In this document: positions 1 to 10,957 of the stretch, in pieces
Numbering within the stretch: position 1 is the first letter of the stretch
Layout: each line of letters opens with the position of its first letter
Assembly: GCA_021527695.1 (NCBI GenBank)
Contig: JAKFAO010000006.1
Location: 1,054,001 to 1,118,000, forward strand
Direction of reading: 5' to 3'
Length of the DNA stretch: 64,000 bases
DNA from: Naematelia aurantialba
Taxonomy: Eukaryota; Basidiomycota; Tremellomycetes; Tremellales; Naemateliaceae
The notes under the pieces: model-generated
The model's input: only the letters and a program-made list of their open reading frames with translations
Told to the model about the DNA's origin: nothing
Database searches by the model: none
Program-made: the position numbers and the translations under genes

Positions 1-951
1 CCGCCATTCGAGCCCATCAGTCGATACGTACAGATGCCTATGGTGAGTCAGCTGTGAGCTGGACCTCAATGGGTACCCACATAGGGTCGCCGCCCGAGGC
101 GCGCTTCAAGTCGGCATCGGCTGCTCGTAGCGCGGCAACCATGAATTTACTGACGACCCCCAGGCCGACAACGCCCTTTGCCTTCTTCCCGATGCCCAAA
201 TCGACAAACTTCTTGCTGGTTTGAAACCAGTCCTCTGACGAGTACAGCCTGCTGTCCTTGTAGCTGTGCATTCCGCCTTGCCCAGGATTGGTGTTAGGGT
301 CAAAGGCGACGCAGAAGATGAGATTCTCTGGAGCGCCGGCCGTATCGGGTGTCGAGCGAGCAAAGATGCACTGAGAGGTTTGAGCGAGTAGGAGGGAGGG
401 TGCGGTTCGAAACGCGTCCTGGGTGTAGAACGTCTCGTCCCAACATGTCCTGCCACCACCCCACTTTCCGTCCCCGGTGTCATCGCAGGCGACTCCCTGG
501 AACAGGATCCATTCTGGCTTCTCGGCGTGAAAGCTGAGGGTGTTGCCCACCAGGCTCGCCTCCCGCGGCGTTTCGAAAGACTGCCACGAGTCGCCACGGT
601 TGTACGTGACCCAGTGTGTCGTACTTCGGCCAATAATGAATGCCATCTCGTTGTTATGAGGATGAGGGACGAGGCGTATAGCAGATTCGACTCCGCTGAT
701 GGGGGTCCACGTCTTGCCTTCATCCGCAGACCGCAGCACCGTCAGAGTGACCGGGTCGTGGATGAGGATGACCTAGACGGTCAGGGAACTCTCTGGATGA
801 TTGTGGTCAAGCTCACGGGTGTGTCATCAAAGTAGAACAGTCGGTTAGGCAAGTTGTCTAACCGTGTTATCGTTACTTCTGGGTCATCCGCGAGCACAAC
901 AGCGGGCGCTAGAAGCAGTCCCAACAACAGCGTAAAAACGAACGCCACCAT
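1..951 (-). CDS. VPS10: Vps10/sortilin-type vacuolar sorting receptor, N-terminal part (cut by window edge)
   Basis: This is the 5' part of a Vps10/sortilin receptor, the type I membrane protein that carries soluble hydrolases from the late Golgi to the vacuole or endosome. The gene reads leftwards and runs off the window. The chosen ATG at 951 opens directly into a hydrophobic signal peptide (MVAFVFTLLLGLLLAP, then VVLADDPEV); an in-frame ATG at 1005 would add 18 residues. A 44-nt intron lies at 773-816 (GTGAGC...CTAG) and splices FYFDDTP to VILIHDP. After it come typical Vps10-domain features: a BNR/Asp-box-like SADEGKTW, a second NRGDSW repeat, and paired cysteines (VACDDTG, RTCWDE). Only about 270 codons are visible, so the transmembrane segment and cytosolic tail cannot be assessed. 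It is divergent from PAF1, and the two share a promoter region of about 460 bp. Confidence 0.85.
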
Positions 952-1299
952 ATTGCGGTACTGTCGATTGACAAACCGGCATCCGGCCATCGGAGCGACT
1001 TCCATACGGGTGGCTTTGATGATATCGATGTCTCGGTGCGCCTTGAGCAGCGGTCAAGCGTCGACAAATATATCCTCGCGTCCTTCTCTTTATAGGTTAC
1101 CGCAGATCGGGTGACATGAAAGGAGCGGCCAAGTGTACTGCGCAATTCGCAAGCCGGTCCGCCCGCCCTGTCGGGTATCAGCGAGTCCTGTGAGACCGTT
1201 GGACGATGCTGTCCCTACTTGACAGACTGGACAGATTGGACAAGGCGTAGAGAGGAGTTAAGAGCCATCTTGCTGGAGAACGCGCAGCACGGTCCCAAG

Positions 1300-1307
1300 T
1301 CACGTGA
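1300..1307. promoter_or_regulatory. TCACGTGA palindrome (bHLH/Cbf1-type E-box) between VPS10 and PAF1
   Basis: A perfect 8-bp palindrome TCACGTGA sits about 110 bp upstream of the PAF1 ATG and about 350 bp upstream of VPS10. CACGTG is the established core for fungal bHLH factors such as Cbf1. Function is inferred from sequence and position only. The rest of 952-1414 shows no gene. Confidence 0.4.
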
Positions 1308-1414
1308 TCGCCACCAGCCTGAGAGTTCCAGGCCGGACAGGCTGCTTTGCTGTGACTTTGGTCTGGTGTCTTAACGTCTACGACAGCTGCATATCACAAG
1401 TCAGGAGGACCATC

Positions 1415-3006
1415 ATGTCAAAGAAGTCGTAAGGATGCGCCGTAAACTTTGAGGCCGAGCTGACAAGGGACTAGGAAGCTCGATCTGCTGGTGCGGGTGC
1501 GGTATCTCAATCCACTGCCGCCTCCTCCCTTCCCTCCAAAGTTGTTCAAGGTCCCCACCGACATTGAGCGGCTGGGCGAGCCGAGCTACTTGAACCACTT
1601 GGCAGCGAGCACACCGCTGCCTATGCTTGTGGATTCGGAGATGGGGATGCCCTTGGACCTGAATGCATACCCGAGCGTCTGGGATGGAGACGACTCTGGT
1701 GAGTCTGCGCAACGGGGAGGCGGCGAGACGACGCTGAGGTCGTAGCTTTGAATCCAGTCATGCGAGACGATACAAAATACGACCCGAAGGACCTGGAGCT
1801 GCTCGCGCCACTTCGAACATCTCTGACGGCCAACGGCGCGCCGAAACCGCCAAGTACCTCTGAAGTCTCATGGATGCGAAACTCGAATCTCTTCTCGCGG
1901 AAGACGGCCGCACGCCGGCGGGAGGCTGCCGAGGTCGACAGGTGAGGCGGTCTACATGTACGCGTGCTGATCGAGAAGGAAGGATGCAGTGGTGGATGCG
2001 TCCGAGGCGGCACAGATCATGGCGATCGAACAGACGTTTCGCGACGTGCGAGAGCTTGATCTCTCGGAGCTTCGGCATCCTGACAGCAAGAAACGGAATC
2101 TGCGGGTCATCGAGGTGCGTCGTCGGGTATGAACTTGATCTGACGTCAGAGTTATGAAGTGCTTCCAGATGACGAGTCTTGGTCAAATTCGTACATTATG
2201 ATCCGGTTCCCAGAACGGCCGTCTGCAGCTACAGCCTCGGTGAGTTGTCCACTCACTATCAAGGTGGTCAACTTACCTGGTAGAACCCTTCGGCCGGCGC
2301 TTCGGACGGTCGATTGGCGCGGTCCATTATCCGGCCTATCGTGGACGAGGACCTACAGGTCATGGAGTTTTTCTTGCCCAAGGAAGAAGACGTGGAAAAA
2401 CTGCAAGAGGTGTACGATAAAGCCGTCCCGGACGAGGTCATGGAACAGGTCCGGGATTTGGCGGAAGAGGACGGATCGGATCCGCGAATCGACGATCTCC
2501 TTCCTGTGAGTCAGGGTCTAAGGCAACGGCTGATGGCAGAATGTCCATTACGACCGCATACGGACGTACGAGGTTGTCTCGCAGACGTTTCCTTCGCAAG
2601 AGGGCAAGGAGGTGCTGTTGACGTTTGTCGAGGAGGAGGGGGACCAGCAGCACGAGGCGGAGCATCCGAAGAAGAAACGCAAGGGAGTGTACTTTGCCGA
2701 TATCAACGGGCGGACGTTGCTGCGAAAGACACGAGCCAAGGTTAGTGTGCCGGCGGGACGACAGCTGATCAATAGCGGCGAGACGAGGCGGAAGATCGGC
2801 AAGATATGTGGGATATCACTCGGTTGGGATACCGCCTGCCGCGCGCAGATGAGCAAGAGGCGCGACAAAAGCAGGTGGCGCAGGTGACGGATCCTGGGTG
2901 GATCGACGAGCAAATGAGAGTGCTGCAGGGGCCAGAGAACACTGCTGAGGGATTGGGAGAGGCTATCAATGACGAGTCGGATGGAGGTGAAGAGTTGCAG
3001 AATTAG
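1415..3006 (+). CDS. PAF1: RNA polymerase II-associated factor 1 (Paf1 complex subunit)
   Basis: Paf1 is the core subunit of the Paf1 elongation complex, which travels with RNA polymerase II and supports histone H2B ubiquitination and H3K4/K36 methylation. The first coding exon is 14 nt (MSKKS), followed by an intron at 1429-1474. Exon 2 then gives the family signature DLLVRVRYLNPLPPPPFPPK and the block DSEMGMPLDLNAYPSVW, both as in Paf1 proteins. Later exons give VSWMRNSNLFSRK (the Paf1 VSWLR motif), FRDVRELDLSELRHP, YEVLPD...MIRFPERP, and a basic/acidic C-terminus ending DESDGGEELQN at a TAG. I count seven introns of about 34-57 nt, all with normal boundaries and frame continuity. Two degenerate 70-nt copies of the stop-codon region follow the stop. 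It converges on NBP35, 193 bp away. Confidence 0.92.
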
Positions 3007-3147
3007 ATATGGGACTGAAGCTTGGGAGAAGCCGTCATTGACGAGTTGGATGGAGGTGAACACTTGCAGGATTAGACATGTGGGCTGAAGGATCGGGAGA
3101 GGCCATTAATAGCGAGTCTGATGGCGGCGAGACGTGCGGGATGAGGC
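2945..3147. repeat. Three degenerate tandem copies (70-nt period) of the PAF1 stop-codon region
   Basis: Copies begin at 2945, 3015 and 3085 (CTGAGG/CTGAAG..TGGGAGA), an exact 70-nt spacing. Copy 1 contains the true end of PAF1. Copies 2 and 3 lie in the 3' flank and still resemble sequence coding for GEA..DE.DGGE. Copies 1 and 2 keep the TAG; copy 3 has lost it. Because 70 is not a multiple of 3, the copies cannot be read in one frame. Confidence 0.75.
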
Positions 3148-3199
3148 CGGTCAGGCGAGGTACTGTGTTACATGCATACAACAATTTCTAGACTCCCTT

Positions 3200-4728
3200 C
3201 TACTCGTCTCCCAGGATCTCCCGGATGCGCTGTACGATATCTAGATATGCGGCGGTTGCTGGACTGTCGGGGTACTCGTCGAGGAAGCTCATGCCCTGAT
3301 CGCACGTCATGCCTATCCGCGGATCGAGCGGGATCCTCCCTAGCAGTTCTATGCCCAGCTCCTTTCCCATGGCCTCGGCGCCGCCCGTCGTCGGGGCGAA
3401 GATCTCGCTCTCGGTCTTGCATTTCGGGCAGACAAAGCCCGCCATGTTCTCCACCATGCCGAGGATGGGGATCCCGACTTTGCGGCAAAAGTCAATCTCC
3501 TTCCTGACATCCTGCAGCGCGACCTCCTGCGGTGTGGTGACGAGGACGGCGCCGTCTATGCCCGCTTCCTGCAGGTACTGCACTATACTGAGGTGTTCGT
3601 CAGACGTGCCGGGCGGGGTATCGACGACGAGGTAGTCGAGTGGGCCCCATTCCACGTCTTTGAGAAACTGCTTGATGAGCCCGTTCTTCTTGGGTCCGCG
3701 CCAGATGACCGCATCGGATGCCGAGGGGAGCAGAAACCCGATCGACATGACGGCGAGGTTATCGAGCGCGTAGGCGGGTGACCAGCCGGACGCAGAGGTG
3801 TGGATCGTCGACTTTTCAAGGCCCATGAGGAGGGGGATGGAGGGCCCGCAGATATCCACGTCCATGATCCCGGTCTGGGATGTCAGCTAATGTCCTGACG
3901 CTCTCACTCCGATTTGAAACGGGCCCATTGCCACAAGCGACTCCCACCGCCAGACCACAACAGACACAAGACCTAGTGCAAGATGACGACGGCTACGCAA
4001 CCGCCAGACCACGACAACACACGGACCCAGACGCGACGCCAGCCGACAACTCACCTGACAATCCTCGTCGGCCGCCAACGCCCAGCTCAATCCCGCCGAA
4101 AACGTACTCTTCCCAACCCCGCCTTTGCCAGACAAGACCAGCACTTTTCTCCGCACCTCCTTCATCCGTTCTCGAATCAGCGGGAGGTCTGGGTCTGGGC
4201 CCTTGGGGCCTTCAGCGCATACAGACTGGTTTGGACATCCTTCGCATGCGTCGGCCTTGCCTGCTTGCGACGATTCGACGCCCTGGAGTTGTCAGCAACG
4301 GCACGAGTCTTTGACCGGTGTTATCACGCAGCACCCAAGTGCAACATGGGCAATCAAGACCGCGATGATCAACCCCGATAGCCCACAGCAATAGACAGGG
4401 TCGATTGTCAAGATCTGGACAGCCAAGCCTCGACGGTAAAGACCTCCAAGTCATACAGTCAAGATGTCGACAGTCGAGACCTCGACACTCGGTACCGCTT
4501 TACACGCGCGCCAGAGCCTGATGGAAAGCGGCGAGACTGAGAAGTCAGACGTACCGGACAATGTTCCGGTGCGTTCTCCGGCACCGAGCTAGGCAACAGC
4601 GTAGACGACGATGCGACGGGCACCGGCGACGGCGACGGCAGGGGAGAGCGTGATGGTGACGCTAGGGAAGAGCGCGACGGCGACGCCAGCGGCGATGGAG
4701 GTGGAAACGCTCTTTGGACTGCTATCAT
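3200..4728 (-). CDS. NBP35: Cytosolic Fe-S cluster assembly scaffold Nbp35 (NUBP1)
   Basis: Nbp35 is a P-loop NTPase of the Mrp/NBP35 family that, with Cfd1, assembles 4Fe-4S clusters in the cytosol. Exon 1 (ATG at 4728) encodes a Pro/Ser-rich leader ending PEHCP. Exon 2 begins [19 protein letters not shown], giving the N-terminal four-cysteine motif (C-x13-C-x2-C-x5-C) that separates Nbp35 from Cfd1. It continues into the deviant Walker [22 protein letters not shown]. Exon 3 has [25 protein letters not shown] and the C-terminal [21 protein letters not shown], containing the CxxC that binds the bridging cluster. Introns are at 4283-4554 (272 nt) and 3875-4054 (180 nt), long for this genome. 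The leader of about 55 residues before the first cysteine is longer than in yeast Nbp35. The stop lies 193 bp from that of PAF1. Confidence 0.92.
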
Positions 4729-5007
4729 GACGTTCCAGCAGACATACAATCTACGACTGACAAGGAAACGAGGGCGAAGAAAATCCTGTGGTGCTGACTG
4801 ATCGACGGAATCAGATTCGCCACCCGCTTCGGCCCTCGCCGCTTTCCGACGAGTGGCAAAAAGTGGCAAAAGTGGCGGATCCGTTGTGCTTGCACTGAGG
4901 GTCATCTGAGTATGCATCACACCCGTCGACAAGTATATACGCTACAGGCGATTCAACAGCCATCCCCCCGGTACATAACCCGAGTCTCCACACAGCTCGG
5001 AATAGTC

Positions 5008-8000
5008 TCAGGTGGCCCCCTCTGTGAGCTCTGGAATCTCACCACACCATTTCGGGTCTTCGCCTTCCTCGATCGTGTATTTCTCATGCAGCACCAACTG
5101 GTGTTTCCAGAAACTGCTCAGCTCGTGAGCCCTGATACCGATATGGTGGTTCGGCTGGTCTCGGATGATCCTCTGGATCGCTATATCGGCAAGTGTGTAG
5201 CGCGAGACACTGTTCAGCCGAAGCATCGACCAAGGTGTCGTTGTCGTGCCTTGCTCGATGTATCCAAGAACGTCAAACTGATCATGTTAGCGAGCCCGAA
5301 TGACACGGGCTTGCAGTGGCGCTGCACTAGTGCTCACCCTCGATCGGCCAACGTGGGCTTTTCGACTGAACAGCAGACCGCTAATGTCCTTGGGATACCC
5401 GTGGAAGTTGACAATCACCGGCTTGTCAGTAGTGAACAAGCTATCAAACGAGTCCTGCGTCAAGGCGTGAGGGTGGTCACCCTTCTCTCCCAGTATTAGG
5501 AGATCGTTGATGTTGACCACGCGCACACGGATCCCTTCGTTCCGGAGTAGAGCTGCTGCTGCGATAACCTCAAATGTCACTTCTACACCGACACCGACGA
5601 GAACTACATCGGGATTGACGCCTTGATCCGTGGAGAAGCGAGTCCAGACCGAGGCCCCGGCAATGCAGTGCCTCTCGGCCTCTTCAACAGACAGCCATCT
5701 GACGTAAGCTCGGTCGACCTACAGACTCACGTCCTGGTGGGATTTTTGGATCCAACGACAAGATTGACATCTGGATCAGTAGGCGCTGTAACGCGAACTC
5801 ACTGTTCTTTGAGCGCAGGCAGTGGTCCATGGTGCTGACACTGGTGTTTGCATCTGCCGGCAGATAGACACGAGCGAGATGTCTGGGTAATGAAATGAAT
5901 GAGCCGATAAGCTATTGAAATCAGCGTCCACTTCGGCGTTCATAACTTCAACAGGGACTCACACCAGGATTCTGGTGGGAGTAGCCTGCACTAGTCAGCA
6001 GCTGCACCACGATCCTGACTTAAGCCTACCATTGTGCTCCTGGCGCCAGAGGGTCCTTTATCTTTCAGCCTCTGCCTTGCTCAAGTGGATGGCACTGACG
6101 AGGTCTCAATATACGTCAAACCTGCAACATCACCCCGCCACTTGGTCTCGAGAGCCATTTTGACGAACTTGCCGTATTGCTGTCACAGGTCAGGGAGGCT
6201 CACACGTTAAGTTTAACGGTTCAACGCACCTCGATCATTGTCTGAACGATGCCCAAGAAGCTCTCATAAGATGGGAAGAGGGCGTGTCGGCCTGTCAAGG
6301 TGTATCCCTGCATCCAGCCTTGAAGAGTATGCTCGGAAAGCATCTCAATCACACGACCACCGTTGTTGGCCGTCTGTAAGTGGTCAGGGAGGCACAATGG
6401 ACACAATTTACCTCTGGATCCCACTGGAAGTTGCGGTGGGTGATTTTGAGACATTCATCTAGTTTGTTGCTCGACAGCTCGTCTGGTGAGAAGATTCGGA
6501 AAGTGGTAGGATTGAGTTCGATGACTTTGGTTACATACGAGCCGACACTATGTTTGGTCAGTTGACGTTCTTCCCTCGGCAAGGACGTACGCCTTCATAT
6601 TCGAGATCTCCTCGTCTACGGGATGGGAGAAGTCTTTCCAGTCAGGAACTTTGAGAGGGATGAAGCCCCGATACGTTGCCTAATGCCGGTCAAAGAAGCC
6701 TACTGGCGTACTATTAGGACTTACATCGACCATACCCATGCGCCGCAGCTGGTCATGAGGTATGATGCGAAGTGCCACATCATTGATTACCCCAGAAGCC
6801 TTATTGGATGGAGTGTGTGCTCCTGAGCTGGATGAGGTGACGTCGGTGTTGAAAAGCTCCTTGGGGTGGTACGATTCGAGCCATTTGATCAAAAGGTCGA
6901 ATTCCTCCGGACTCTTAGTTGCCGCGGGTAGCGGGACTGAAAAGGTCTGGTCAGTCGGATGATATTGCGATGCAGGGAAACCACGTACCTTGATGTGCCC
7001 TCCAACTACCCTCGATTGGATTCCCACCAGACGTGACGGGTCCCGACCAGCCCTTTGGCGTCCTCATGACGATCATAGGCCACCTTGGTTTGGTGATAGG
7101 CTTGCCGGATCTGGCCGCTTGCTGGATCTTCCTGATTTCTTGGTATGCCCACTCCATCGACACAGCCATGTCGTAATTCACGACAATGTCGTGGTCATGA
7201 TCTGAAGAGTTCTTTCCATACTCAACAATTCGCACCTGATAGCCGTAACCGGTGTACAAGCAGGCAAGCTGGCCGATCAGTGGTCCACTCTGATGGGGCA
7301 TAAGAAGCATACCTCGAGGTCGTCCATCGTACCTGGAATGGTCCTTTCGCCAATCTGGACGCGTCAGGGATGTCCAGACTCATCAGCTCACCTTGTAGCC
7401 ATTGACATGCAAGATAGGAAGCACAGCACCACTCTCGGCTGGATCAATATACTGTGCAAGGTTAGCGCATACTCCAGAAGACAATGTGACGCACTTTGTG
7501 GGCATGCCAAGCCGTAGCAGTAGGTCCAGTTTCGCTCTCTCCATCCCCGATGACCGCTACCGTGATATGGTCGGGCTTGTCCATGATACTGCCGTATGCC
7601 ACCGCCAGGCAATAGCCAAGCTCTCCTCCCTCGTGTATGGCCCCGGGGGTCTCTGACCGGCGAGTCAGCGTATAACCTTGAAGGAGAGCAACACGTGACG
7701 TACCGGCATTTACATGAGAAGGGAAACCCCCCGGTACAGAGAACTTGCTGATGAATGCCTCTATGCCCTCGACAGACATGGGATATTCAGGGTAAAAGCG
7801 GGTGATAGCGCCTTCCATCAATAAGGTGGACAGTAGGGCCGGAGCCCCGTGGCCCGGCTGTGTGTGAGGTCAGCGTTCTTTATTCCTTGGCTGCAAACGT
7901 CTCCTATGGAATGGAGTGGAGAGGGAGGTCTGAGTCGTAGGAAACTTTGACTGACCCCTGTGAGGAAGATGAATTGTGGGAAGTATTCTTCAGTCTGGTG

Positions 8001-8493
8001 AGCCGATATGAGGTAGTTGGTATGTGCATAAGCAAAGTTGAGACCCGGGCATGTTCCCTGTTCAAATCAGCTGCAGGCATTGGATGAGAACCGGAAACTC
8101 ACCCAATGACCGAGGAGGCGTCGCTTGATATCATCATGTTCGAGCTTTCGTGTGAGCAAGCCGTTGTTTCTCAAGAATATCTAGCAAGTATGTCAGAGAA
8201 CTCTAACCATCCGTGAGAGGGCGATTTACTTGTGCCGCAGCACTATAGATGTCAGCTGGAAGTGTACTGCCTCTCCACGACAGCCCAGCTCACAGATAGT
8301 TTGCGACCCGCTGGAAAGCAAGCAGCCCTTCTAGGTCCAGTCCACCTTCCTCTTTCCCCTTCAAAGCTGAGATGTTCTCGTCGAGATTGACGAGAAGCTG
8401 GTTGACAATGTCTGGGGGAAGGGAGGATGGTTTGGGTGGAGTGACACCGTCAAACTTTGAGTCTCCGGAGGATGCGAGTCCCGTCGTGGCCAT
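5008..8493 (-). CDS. Phosphoketolase (xylulose-5-phosphate/fructose-6-phosphate)
   Basis: This is a thiamine-diphosphate enzyme that splits xylulose-5-P or fructose-6-P with phosphate to give acetyl-phosphate plus glyceraldehyde-3-P or erythrose-4-P, in the cytosol. The protein starts [13 protein letters not shown]. It contains [19 protein letters not shown], the conserved [19 protein letters not shown] and [20 protein letters not shown] blocks, the ThDP-binding [56 protein letters not shown] and, near the C-terminus, [25 protein letters not shown]. The open frame is divided by many short introns, so each intact segment is small, but every conserved block I looked for is present and joinable. 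I see no break. Fungal phosphoketolases are generally thought to be bacterial in origin, but this copy has the intron density of its neighbours, so any transfer is old. It is divergent from RAM2. Confidence 0.93.
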
Positions 8494-8646
8494 TGTAGGT
8501 TTACAATGGGATTTGAGCCTTCGCAGCGTCTCTCCACTGAGAGTCGGTCAAGGCGATAAGACTGTGTACACGGTAGAGGACCCAAAAGAGATGTGGACCA
8601 CAATTGCCGTCTCCAAAGATGACCCTACTTTCTTTCCTTGACATCA

Positions 8647-8688
8647 TGACGTCAAACACGAAACGTGTGCCCACGTGCAAGCCACGTG
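8647..8688. promoter_or_regulatory. CRE palindrome plus two CACGTG boxes upstream of phosphoketolase
   Basis: The 365-bp divergent promoter between phosphoketolase and RAM2 holds a perfect TGACGTCA (8647-8654; ATF/CREB-type bZIP site) and two CACGTG boxes (8672-8677 and 8683-8688) spaced 11 bp apart start to start, about one helical turn. The cluster is about 155-195 bp from the phosphoketolase ATG and about 170-210 bp from the RAM2 ATG. Recognition by specific factors is inferred. Confidence 0.45.
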
Positions 8689-8858
8689 GTTGATCCATTT
8701 GAAACACACGAACGCTTCGCATTGTCGTCGAGTCAATTGTCCTTACCAAGTCCTACGTTTGGACTCGGACTTGGTCAGCTTGAGAGGTGTTTAGCACTGA
8801 TCGATTCCTACAGTCATCGTGGAAAGGTGACTGAATCGCTGCCGAGTTAGCCTTCGAT

Positions 8859-10124
8859 ATGGTGAGCACCATCGGTCTCTCGTCATCTGTCATGCTAATA
8901 TTTCAGTCCACTTCTTATATCCCCCTTGCTCAGCGAGACGTATGGGCGGGAACGGAACCAATCGCTCAAGATGACGGACCCAGTCCTCTGTGTGCCATCA
9001 TGTATGCTGAAGAATGTACGTTGATCCCCTTTGGTCAATCCCAAACTGGTCCGCCGAGCTCATGGCCGCCAGACCGGGACGCTATGGACTATTTTCGCGC
9101 TGTTCGAGCCTCGGGAGAGCAATCTGAGCGCGCCTTGGAACTCACAGAAACGATCATACGCAGCAATCCCGCACACTATACCGTGTGGTAGGTCTGCAAG
9201 CCCGCATTCGTACATCCTGTTGATCTCTGTATGATCAGGCAATACCGGCTATCAACTCTCCTGGCGTTGGGGAAGGACCTGCAGGAAGAACTCGAGTTGA
9301 TGAATGAGTTTTCTCGGATCAACCTGAAAAGCTATCAAGTCTGGTAAGTTCCTTTGCTTAGAATGACCAGAGGGACATCAGGCTGAAAGAACCAGGCATC
9401 ACCGGCTGTTACTCTTGTCGCACATCTCACCCACGCATCCGCACACTGAGATCGACTTTATCCACGACTCGTTGATCCCTGACCCGAAAAACTACCATAC
9501 CTGGGCGTACCTGCATTGGCTGTATTCGCACTTTAGTAACCTAGGCCGCATAACCGAGAAAGATTGGGCGGAAGAACTGCGATGGTGCGAAGAGCTGCTT
9601 CGGGTCGATGGGCGAAACAACAGTGCGTGGGGATGGCGGTGGTTTTTGCGGATCTCTCGGCCTGGTGCACAAGGCGAAAAAGACGGTGGCAAGGACGAGA
9701 TCTCGTGAGCGTATAGGCAGCGACAAAGCTGACGATAAGATATACTCTGAAAGCGATCCATCGTATACCGCACAACGTGTCTGCCTGGAACTACCTGCGA
9801 GGGTGAGCTTCCCAGTCTAGATACAGCTCTGACATCAGGCTTCTAAAACACCTCAATCAACCTCTAGCGCCCCTATTACCGGCGATTCACACCTACGCAG
9901 GGCTTCAGACCACACCCAACGACGACTTTACATTTCCCCTCCCGTCAGATCCGCTTCCCCGGAACACTCCTCTCCCGATATCCCATGCGCTCGAGTACCT
10001 TGCCGACGCTCTTGTAGAGCAGGGGCACCTCGATGAAGCTCGTGCGTTGTTGGATCAGCTCGGTCAGGAGGTTGATCGGATGCGCGCGGGTTACTGGGAT
10101 TATCGGAAGCAGCAGCTTGCCTAG
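8859..10124 (+). CDS. RAM2: Protein farnesyltransferase / geranylgeranyltransferase I alpha subunit
   Basis: This is the shared alpha subunit of farnesyltransferase and GGTase-I, which prenylate CaaX proteins such as Ras and Rho in the cytosol. The coding sequence begins with an ATG that is the last codon of its exon; the intron GTGAGC...TTTCAG follows at once. Exon 2 reads STSYIPLAQRDVW...DDGPSPLCAIMYAEE, and exon 3 YRDAMDYFRAV, the family's N-terminal block. The PPTA repeats are visible as NPAHYTVWQYR, LKSYQVWHHR, PKNYHTWAYLHWL, NNSAWGWRWF and HNVSAWNYLRGLL. One repeat carries a Gly/Lys-rich insertion before SYTLKAIHRIPHN. The C-terminal exon ends DYRKQQLA. Introns are short and all joins keep frame. 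The repeat pattern and N-terminus fit the alpha subunit of CaaX prenyltransferases better than Rab GGTase. Confidence 0.9.
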
Positions 10125-10329
10125 AGGAACGTTTTTGGCATCGGCTGAAGGTTATGGGGAATGACAAGTCGTCAGATTCGGTTGTATAGTGACTAGCTTT
10201 GTTCAGGGAGTGTGCACCTCGACGTACTCATGGAGGAGGAATGTTGCTCGGGCAAATACTTGCCATTAGAAGACTGGAACACACTGGCGAGACTGCCTTG
10301 ATCGGTCAAATGCTCGCGCTTCGAAACTC

Positions 10330-10647
10330 TCAGGCATCTCTTGCCCCATTTCTCAATTCCCGGTTGATGATCTGCTTGACAACGCAGCGACCGCTCTTCC
10401 ACTCGACGCTGATGGACACCCCCTGACAACTGGGCACACGGGCCTTGTAACGCTGTCCCAGACCGGGGATGCGCAAGGGGCAGAGGTAACGACTGAACCA
10501 CGCGATCTCATACTGATCGGTGACAAGTCGCGGTGGGATGGGCACCGAGGTGATGCGCGCTGACCCGTCGTCCAGTACTTTGGATGAAACGGTGGTGGTC
10601 CGTTTCATGAAACTCATCCTCCAGCCTCTTGGCCCGATGTGACCCAT
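10330..10647 (-). CDS. Small orphan ORF, about 105 codons
   Basis: A single open exon with a true ATG (10645-10647) and a TGA. The predicted product starts MGHIGPRGWRMSFMKRTTTV and is basic, without a signal peptide, membrane segment or recognisable motif. An internal Met (FMKRTTT) is an alternative start. It sits in the 830-bp gap between the ends of RAM2 and the start of the next + strand gene. A coding role is plausible from length and position but unsupported by any family. The stretch 10125-10329 downstream of it shows nothing I can name. Confidence 0.3.
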   Translation of the reverse strand: MGHIGPRGWRMSFMKRTTTVSSKVLDDGSARITSVPIPPRLVTDQYEIAWFSRYLCPLRIPGLGQRYKARVPSCQGVSISVEWKSGRCVVKQIINRELRNGARDA

Positions 10648-10957
10648 GCGTAACGGTCATATATATCGAGATACTGACCGGGACAATGTGTCATGTATCG
10701 ATCGTTGGACTGCGGATGGTGGATCGCTGGTTTGTCGTGCACCATTTGTCATTGGCCATTTGTCGTACAGTCGTTTGCGGTGTTCGCTGTCCTTGTGGTG
10801 CAGCTTGCGGAAACTGATCCTCGCCTCGGACTGGGTATATCAAGCAGAGTCCTGGAAGAGCGAGACGCGGCCGCTCCAAAGCGACAGCGACATCGACATC
10901 GAGCGCAAGGAAGCGGGGAAGCGAGTCTTGCCGTGCGACGAGGATCTGCCAGTGATT

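Noticed and set aside
2133..2160. TGACGTCA in a PAF1 intron considered as a CRE site
   Set aside because: It is made by the branch point CTGAC and the acceptor of a short intron; chance is the simpler explanation.
3200..4728. Assignment of the P-loop Fe-S protein as Cfd1/NUBP2
   Set aside because: The N-terminal four-cysteine motif next to PEHCP, which Cfd1 lacks, identifies Nbp35.
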